DNA of 9,992 nucleotides. Source: Treponema sp. GTDB taxonomy: Bacteria > Spirochaetota > Spirochaetia > Treponematales > Treponemataceae. The position numbers and the translations under genes are program-made. The DNA lies in the NCBI GenBank assembly GCA_016293915.1, contig JAEDCY010000063.1, positions 1 to 9,992 on the forward strand, read 5' to 3'. Of this stretch, positions 5,955-9,992 are shown piece by piece. The number at the start of each line of letters is the position of its first letter. Positions within the stretch are counted from its first letter, which is position 1. The notes under the pieces were generated by a model. It was not told where the DNA came from, did not search any database, and saw only the letters and a list, made by a program, of their open reading frames with translations.

Positions 5955-6962
5955 ATGGTAACACTTAAAGACATTGCTCGGGAATGTAAGGTCTCTTTTT
6001 CAACTGTAAGTAAGGCCTTAAAGGGAAGTCCGGAAATCAGTATTGAAACTACGGAGTTTATTAAGAAAAAAGCACAGGAGATGGGGTATCACCCGAACAT
6101 TGCGGCACGAAGTCTGCGTACAAATCGTACTTATGACATCGGCGTTATTTTTGAAGACAAAACTGGCGCAGGTTTTCAACATCAGTATTTTGCTACTATT
6201 ATAAGTGGTATTCAGAAGGTAGCTTTCCAGAAAGGTTATGAAATGACTTTCGTGGGCGGCGATTCAACAAAAAATTATGATTATTACTCACATGCACTTG
6301 CCCGTAATTATGATGGGCTTGCTATACTTTCATGTGATTTTACTTCATCGGGAATTACCGGACTTGTAAAAAGTGAAATTCCAACAGTTTCGCTGGATTA
6401 TTTTTATGATCTTGATCATGCAGCTGTTATGAGTGATTATACTGCAGGAATTAATGAACTTCTTGAATATGTAATTTCTATGGGCCATAAAAAAATCGCA
6501 ATGATTCATGGTGAAAAAACATGGGTTACTGATGAACGTATACAAGCTTTTAATAAGGTTTGTAAAGCTCACGGAATTGATGTACCCGCTGAATACTTTG
6601 CAGAAGGTCTCTACCATGATCCTGTCACAAGTTCTGCCGCAACAGAAGTTTTTCTTTCGCTGCCAGAGCCACCGACCTGTATTTTTTACCCGGATGATTA
6701 TGCGGCGCTTGGAGGAATCAGAGAGCTTACCAGCCGCGGGCTCACACCAGGCAAAGACATCAGCATTGTTGGATATGACGGCATTGCCCTCACCTCTATG
6801 ATGATTCCACCCCTCACAACCTATGAACAGAACGGCGAAACTATTGGCCGCGTCATGGCAGAAGCTCTAATCAATAAAATTGAAAATCCGGAAAACTTTG
6901 TGCCTAAAAAAGAAATGATAACAGGCCGGCTCATAAAAGGCGGCACCGTCGTCAAATTATAA
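5955..6962 (+). CDS. LacI-family transcriptional regulator, probably of cellobiose use
   Basis: This 335-residue protein has the full LacI/GalR layout. The N-terminal helix-turn-helix is LKDIARECKVSFSTVSKAL (4-22); specificity positions read F15, S16 and K20. The hinge helix PNIAARSLRT (47-56) carries the minor-groove leucine L54. From about residue 61 a periplasmic-binding-protein-like sensor domain follows, with DIGVIFED, GHKKIAMIHG, DERIQAF, CIFYPDDYAALG and DISIVGYDG as family landmarks. It should bind a palindromic operator and release it, or bind it, on sensing a sugar. The ligand cannot be read from sequence; cellobiose or a cellodextrin product is inferred from the neighbouring phosphorylase gene and from shared operator-like sites before both genes. 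It is the first gene after the repeat cluster and ends 273 nt before the phosphorylase gene, with separate predicted promoters. Confidence 0.93.
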   Translation: MVTLKDIARECKVSFSTVSKALKGSPEISIETTEFIKKKAQEMGYHPNIAARSLRTNRTYDIGVIFEDKTGAGFQHQYFATIISGIQKVAFQKGYEMTFVGGDSTKNYDYYSHALARNYDGLAILSCDFTSSGITGLVKSEIPTVSLDYFYDLDHAAVMSDYTAGINELLEYVISMGHKKIAMIHGEKTWVTDERIQAFNKVCKAHGIDVPAEYFAEGLYHDPVTSSAATEVFLSLPEPPTCIFYPDDYAALGGIRELTSRGLTPGKDISIVGYDGIALTSMMIPPLTTYEQNGETIGRVMAEALINKIENPENFVPKKEMITGRLIKGGTVVKL

Positions 6963-6968
6963 ACAGTA

Positions 6969-7028
6969 TCATGCTGAACTTGTTTCAGCATCTCAAGTAA
7001 AAGATTCCGAAACAAGTTCGGAATGACC
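6969..7028. repeat. Inverted pair of TCATNCNGAACTTG palindromic repeats
   Basis: Two hairpins lie head to head. ATGCTGAA-CTTGT-TTCAGCAT spans 6971-6991 and ATTCCGAA-ACAAG-TTCGGAAT spans 7004-7024. The second, reverse-complemented, is the same element as the first, with paired base changes that keep the stem. The loop is conserved. The outer ends resemble those of the element at 9801-9909 beyond the phosphorylase gene. The second stem is followed by GACCTTTT, so it could act as a weak terminator for the regulator gene. Confidence 0.75.
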
Positions 7029-7034
7029 TTTTGT

Positions 7035-7051
7035 AGTTCGGAATGACTTTT
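7035..7051 (+). repeat. Extra partial copy of the repeat end
   Basis: AGTTCGGAATGACTTTT repeats the end at 7015-7032 (AGTTCGGAATGACCTTTT) with a single C missing, 20 nt further on. Its left arm is absent, so it cannot form the hairpin alone. Confidence 0.65.
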
Positions 7052-7064
7052 CGACGGAATTCAT

Positions 7065-7093
7065 TTGCATAAATCAGATACTTACGTTATACT
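7065..7093 (+). promoter_or_regulatory. Predicted promoter of the cellobiose phosphorylase gene
   Basis: TTGCAT (7065-7070, weak) and TATACT (7088-7093, 5 of 6) are spaced by 17 nt. Transcription should start near A7101, leaving a leader of about 135 nt before the ATG. The operator-like site at 7104-7117 lies immediately downstream of that start. Confidence 0.5.
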
Positions 7094-7103
7094 TTATTTT
7101 ACT

Positions 7104-7117
7104 ACAACGTTTTCGCT
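7104..7117 (+). promoter_or_regulatory. Candidate LacI-family operator at the phosphorylase promoter
   Basis: ACAACGTTTTCGCT shares AACGTTTTCG with the reverse complement of the site before the regulator gene. It covers about +4 to +17 of the predicted transcript, a classic place for repression. Its symmetry is weaker than that of the first site (AACGTT core only). Confidence 0.5.
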
Positions 7118-7160
7118 GATTTGTTTTTTCAATTCATCGAAAATTCAATAGGGATAACCT

Positions 7161-7184
7161 AAAAAACGCTTTCGCGTTTTTTTT
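7161..7184 (+). promoter_or_regulatory. U-tract hairpin in the phosphorylase leader (possible attenuator or second operator)
   Basis: AAAAAACGC-TTTC-GCGTTTTTT pairs over 9 bp and ends in eight T residues, so it has the form of a bidirectional intrinsic terminator, though only three pairs are G-C. It lies about 60 nt into the predicted leader and ahead of the gene. Bases 7165-7176 (AACGCTTTCGCG) also match the candidate operator AACGTTTTCGCT at 10 of 12 positions, so it may instead be a second regulator site. Confidence 0.45.
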
Positions 7185-7205
7185 AACGGTTTTCAATAGA
7201 ACACC

Positions 7206-7230
7206 GGCCGCCAGCGGCCTTACACAGGAG
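7206..7230 (+). promoter_or_regulatory. GC-rich hairpin and strong ribosome binding site before the phosphorylase gene
   Basis: GGCCG-CCAG-CGGCC (7206-7219) forms a compact stem in otherwise A/T-rich DNA. The Shine-Dalgarno AGGAG follows at 7226-7230, 5 nt before the ATG at 7236. This clear ribosome binding site fixes the start and contrasts with the minus-strand genes, which lack one. The stem ends only 6 nt before the AGGAG and could affect ribosome access. Confidence 0.65.
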
Positions 7231-7235
7231 TCGAC

Positions 7236-9713
7236 ATGAAGTTCGGACACTTTGATGATGCAAAACGCGAGTATGTAATTGATACTCCGCGTACACCTTA
7301 TCCCTGGATTAACTATCTTGGAACTCAGGGATTTTTCTCGTTAATTTCTAACACAGCTGGTGGATACAGCTTCTATAAAGATGCACGTCTCCGCCGTATT
7401 ACTCGTTACCGCTACAACAACGTACCTATTGACATGGGCGGACGTTATTTCTACATCAACGACAACGGTACTATCTGGAACCCTGGCTGGTCTCCTGTAA
7501 AAACTGAACTTGATTCTTATGAATGCCGCCACGGTATGGGCTACACTGTAATCACTGGTAAAAAGAATGATCTCAAAGCAGAAGTTACTTTCTTCGTTCC
7601 ACAGGATTATGATGGAGAAGTTCAGCAGGTTGTTTTGACTAACGAAAGCGGTTCTGACAAGACCTTCAAGTTCTGGTCATTTGCAGAATGGTGTCTCTGG
7701 GATGCACAGGACGACTGCACAAACTTCCAGAGAAACTTTTCTACCGGTCGTGTAGAAATCAAAGGCTCTACAATCTACCATAAAACAGAATACCGCGACC
7801 GCCGCAATCACTTTGCCTTCTATACAGTAAATGACACAATCGACGGCTACGATACAGACCGCGATACCTTCATTGGTCTTTACAACGGCTTTGGTGACCC
7901 CCAGCAGGTAAAAGCCGGAACCTGCGGAAACTCTCTCGCAGACGGATGGTCTCCAATCGCCTCTCACTACAAGGAAATTACACTCAAGGCTGGTGAGTCA
8001 AAAACTCTCGTATTCATTCTTGGTTATGTAGAAATGCCTGTAGACAAAAAGTTCGAGGCAGACGGCAAGACAATCAATAAAGAAAAAGCTCTTGCAATGA
8101 TGGAAAAATATAACACTCCGGAAAAGTTTGCTGCAGGTATGGCTGAGCTCCGCGCTTACTGGGATAAGCTTCTTGGCATTCTCAACGTAAACACACCGGA
8201 AGACAAAGTAAACCGCATGGTAAACATCTGGAATCAGTATCAGTGTATGGTTACCTTTAATCTTTCACGTTCTGCCAGCTACTTCGAGAGCGGAATTGGT
8301 CGTGGTATGGGCTTCCGCGATTCTAACCAGGATATTCTTGGTTTCGTACATCAGATTCCAGACCGCGCCCGCGAACGCCTTATCGACATTGCTTCTACTC
8401 AGCTTCCTGACGGCGGCTGCTACCATCAGTATCAGCCTCTTACAAAGAAGGGTAATGCAGATATCGGTGGTGACTTCTCTGATGACCCGCTCTGGATGAT
8501 TCTTTCTGTATCAGCTTACATTAAGGAAACAGGCGACTGGTCAATTCTCGACGCAAAGGTTCCTTACGATAACGATGAGTCAAAGGCAAAATCAATGCTC
8601 GACCACCTTACAGTAAGCTTCTACCACATTGTAAATAATCTCGGTCCACACGGCCTTCCACTTGCAATGCGCGCAGACTGGAACGACTGTATCAACCTTT
8701 CATGCTTCTCTGATACACCAGGTGAAAGCTTCCAGACTTACACAAACCCTAAGTTCAAGGCAGAAGGCGGCTACTCAAAGGTTGCAGAATCTGTATTCGT
8801 TGCAGCACTCTTTACTTATGTTGGACCAAACTTCGTTGGCATCCTGAATCACTTGGGAAAGAAAGATGAAGCTGCTAAGGCTCAGGCAGAAATCGACAAG
8901 ATGAAGAAAGTTATGATGGATTCTGCATGGGACGGAAACTGGTTTATGCGTGCTTACGATGCATACGGCAAGAAAATGGGTTCTCATGAATGCGCAGAAG
9001 GACAGATCTTCATTGAGCCACAGGGCTTTGCAATTATGTCTGATATCGACAAGGATGCAACAAAGAAGACTCTGGCAGCAATCGATGAAAGATTGAACAC
9101 AAAGCACGGTCTTGTTTTGAACAATCCTGCCTTCAGCAAATACTATGTTGAATACGGTGAAATCTCAACATATCCGGGAGGATACAAAGAGAACGCTGGT
9201 ATCTTCACTCATAACAATGCATGGATTATCTGTGCTGCCGCTTATGCAGGAGAAGGTAACCAGGCTTTCAAATATTACTCAGAAATTGCACCTGCATACA
9301 CAGAAGAAACTTCTGACATCCACAAGACTGAACCATATGTATATGGCCAGATGATTGGTGGAAAAGATGCAGGTTCGGACATTGGACAGACCGGTAAAAA
9401 CTTTGGTCAGGGAAAGAACTCCTGGCTTACAGGTACCGCTGCATGGAACATGGTTGCAATCAGCCAGTACATCCTCGGTATTCAGCCAGACTTTGACGGA
9501 CTCAAGGTTGATCCTTCAATTCCATCAAGCTGGGACGGCTTTACAGCTACCCGAATCTTCCGCGGTGCAAAATACAACATCACAATCAAAAACCCGGGCC
9601 ACGTTTGCAAGGGTGTAAAGAGTATGATAGTTGACGGTGCTTCAGTAGAAGGCTGTGTTGTTCCTTATGTTGAAGGAAAGAAAGAAGTAAATGTAGAAAT
9701 AACACTTGGTTAA
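7236..9713 (+). CDS. Cellobiose phosphorylase (glycoside hydrolase family 94)
   Basis: This cytoplasmic enzyme splits cellobiose with phosphate into glucose and alpha-glucose-1-phosphate, saving one ATP per disaccharide. The 825-residue length fits cellobiose phosphorylase rather than the longer (about 980) cellodextrin phosphorylases. There is no signal peptide. The order is an N-terminal beta-sandwich (about 1-270), a linker helix, the (alpha/alpha)6 barrel (about 310-735), and a C-terminal beta cap. Compared from memory with the Cellulomonas enzyme, the sugar-site residues are R356 and D362 (GRGMGFRDSNQD) and W482. The catalytic acid is D484 (RADWNDC). The phosphate site is R345, H659 (FTHNNAW) and T732-G733 (WLTGTAAW). 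All are present, so it should be active. Chitobiose phosphorylases read DWNDG at this motif, so they fit less well. C-ending codons and a strong ribosome binding site suggest high expression, under the adjacent LacI-type regulator. Confidence 0.95.
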   Translation: MKFGHFDDAKREYVIDTPRTPYPWINYLGTQGFFSLISNTAGGYSFYKDARLRRITRYRYNNVPIDMGGRYFYINDNGTIWNPGWSPVKTELDSYECRHGMGYTVITGKKNDLKAEVTFFVPQDYDGEVQQVVLTNESGSDKTFKFWSFAEWCLWDAQDDCTNFQRNFSTGRVEIKGSTIYHKTEYRDRRNHFAFYTVNDTIDGYDTDRDTFIGLYNGFGDPQQVKAGTCGNSLADGWSPIASHYKEITLKAGESKTLVFILGYVEMPVDKKFEADGKTINKEKALAMMEKYNTPEKFAAGMAELRAYWDKLLGILNVNTPEDKVNRMVNIWNQYQCMVTFNLSRSASYFESGIGRGMGFRDSNQDILGFVHQIPDRARERLIDIASTQLPDGGCYHQYQPLTKKGNADIGGDFSDDPLWMILSVSAYIKETGDWSILDAKVPYDNDESKAKSMLDHLTVSFYHIVNNLGPHGLPLAMRADWNDCINLSCFSDTPGESFQTYTNPKFKAEGGYSKVAESVFVAALFTYVGPNFVGILNHLGKKDEAAKAQAEIDKMKKVMMDSAWDGNWFMRAYDAYGKKMGSHECAEGQIFIEPQGFAIMSDIDKDATKKTLAAIDERLNTKHGLVLNNPAFSKYYVEYGEISTYPGGYKENAGIFTHNNAWIICAAAYAGEGNQAFKYYSEIAPAYTEETSDIHKTEPYVYGQMIGGKDAGSDIGQTGKNFGQGKNSWLTGTAAWNMVAISQYILGIQPDFDGLKVDPSIPSSWDGFTATRIFRGAKYNITIKNPGHVCKGVKSMIVDGASVEGCVVPYVEGKKEVNVEITLG

Positions 9714-9780
9714 TCTACAACAAAATTTCTCCAGGTGGAGGTTTAACCCGTCAAACTTCCGTCTGGTCAATCAAATTTTT

Positions 9781-9944
9781 AGGGGGTGACCAATAAGTAT
9801 TGTCATGCTGAACCTTTGCAGCACAGCTGCTCGGAGACTCGCTAAAAATAGTCCACTGGACTATTTTTGCCCTGCTACGCAGTGCCGCTCCCTATGTTTC
9901 GGAATGACACTAGGATGTAAACTTATTGGTCATCCCTTTTTTTT
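9781..9944 (+). terminator. Long-armed terminator of the phosphorylase gene with a repeat in its loop
   Basis: The arm AGGGGGTGACCAATAAGT (9781-9798) pairs with 9921-9938 over 18 bp, including two G-U pairs, with 12 perfect pairs in a row (TGACCAATAAGT / ACTTATTGGTCA). Eight T residues (9937-9944) follow. This is an intrinsic terminator in form, but its loop is 122 nt long and holds the palindromic element at 9801-9909. The 67 nt between the gene's stop and this arm hold only a weak CTCC-AGGT-GGAG stem. Confidence 0.65.
9801..9909. repeat. 109-nt palindromic element (MITE-like) nested in the terminator loop
   Basis: The ends are inverted repeats: TGTCATGCTGAACC at 9801 and, on the other strand, TGTCATTCCGAAAC ending at 9909 (11 of 14 match). 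Inside are three further stems: GCAGC-ACA-GCTGC (9818-9830), AAAAATAGTCC-ACT-GGACTATTTTT (9844-9868, perfect 11 bp) and CTGC-TAC-GCAG (9872-9882). The whole can fold as a branched, clover-like RNA. It has no reading frame of note and no clear target-site duplication. The ends match the repeat pair at 6969-7028, so it belongs to the same family with a longer centre. Confidence 0.7.
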
Positions 9945-9954
9945 ATCTCCGCAC

Positions 9955-9992
9955 ATTATAGCTTATTATAGATTATTACAGAATATTATCTT
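9955..9992. repeat. Imperfect 10-nt tandem repeat at the right edge
   Basis: ATTATAGCTT, ATTATAGATT and ATTACAGAAT follow each other, then ATTATCTT at the window end. The unit is one DNA-helix turn long and A/T-rich. It may continue beyond the window. Confidence 0.5.

Noticed and set aside
7236..9713. Chitobiose or cellodextrin phosphorylase
   Set aside because: The RADWNDC motif fits cellobiose phosphorylase better than the DWNDG of chitobiose enzymes, and the length is too short for cellodextrin phosphorylase.

Overview
The window looks like chromosomal DNA of a gut- or rumen-type Treponema (Spirochaetes). Four things point there. The alanyl-tRNA synthetase start is of the compact spirochete/CPR-like type. 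One protein carries a domain that aligns by eye with T. pallidum Tp0751 (pallilysin), a family known from treponemes. The DNA is A/T-rich and full of small palindromic repeats. A cellobiose phosphorylase suggests life on cellulose breakdown products. The species cannot be named from the sequence alone.

Layout. Positions 1-4005 are all on the minus strand. Reading leftwards from 4005 they hold a membrane-anchored Tp0751-family protein, then a large outer-membrane beta-barrel resembling the Wzi family that overlaps it by 4 nt (ATGA), then alaS, which runs off the left edge. A 130-nt divergent promoter region (4006-4135) separates these from ilvC (ketol-acid reductoisomerase, class II) on the plus strand. 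Positions 5615-5954 hold no gene and are almost wholly made of palindromic repeats. They include an inverted pair of REP-like elements, one of which ends in a U-tract terminator, and a short relic that re-encodes the last residues of IlvC. Then come a LacI-family regulator (5955-6962) and a GH94 cellobiose phosphorylase (7236-9713). The phosphorylase is followed by a long terminator whose loop holds a 109-nt palindromic element.

How the genes fit together. The regulator and the phosphorylase form a likely local regulon. Related sites with a core close to AACGTTTTCG lie just upstream of the regulator, at the predicted transcription start of the phosphorylase, and again inside the phosphorylase leader. 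The phosphorylase would split imported cellobiose in the cytoplasm into glucose and glucose-1-phosphate, which saves ATP. The two envelope genes form a translationally coupled pair whose joint role is unknown. ilvC (branched-chain amino acids, pantothenate) and alaS are housekeeping genes.

The observations most worth following are these: the Tp0751-like domain lacks the HEXXH motif at the aligned position; a synonymously diverged duplicate of the ilvC 3' end lies beyond a repeat cluster; several promoters have a -10 box only 8-9 nt from the start codon (possible leaderless mRNAs); a repeat is nested inside a terminator loop; and related repeats flank the phosphorylase gene. Comparisons with T. 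pallidum, E. coli and Cellulomonas proteins are from memory, not from a database search.
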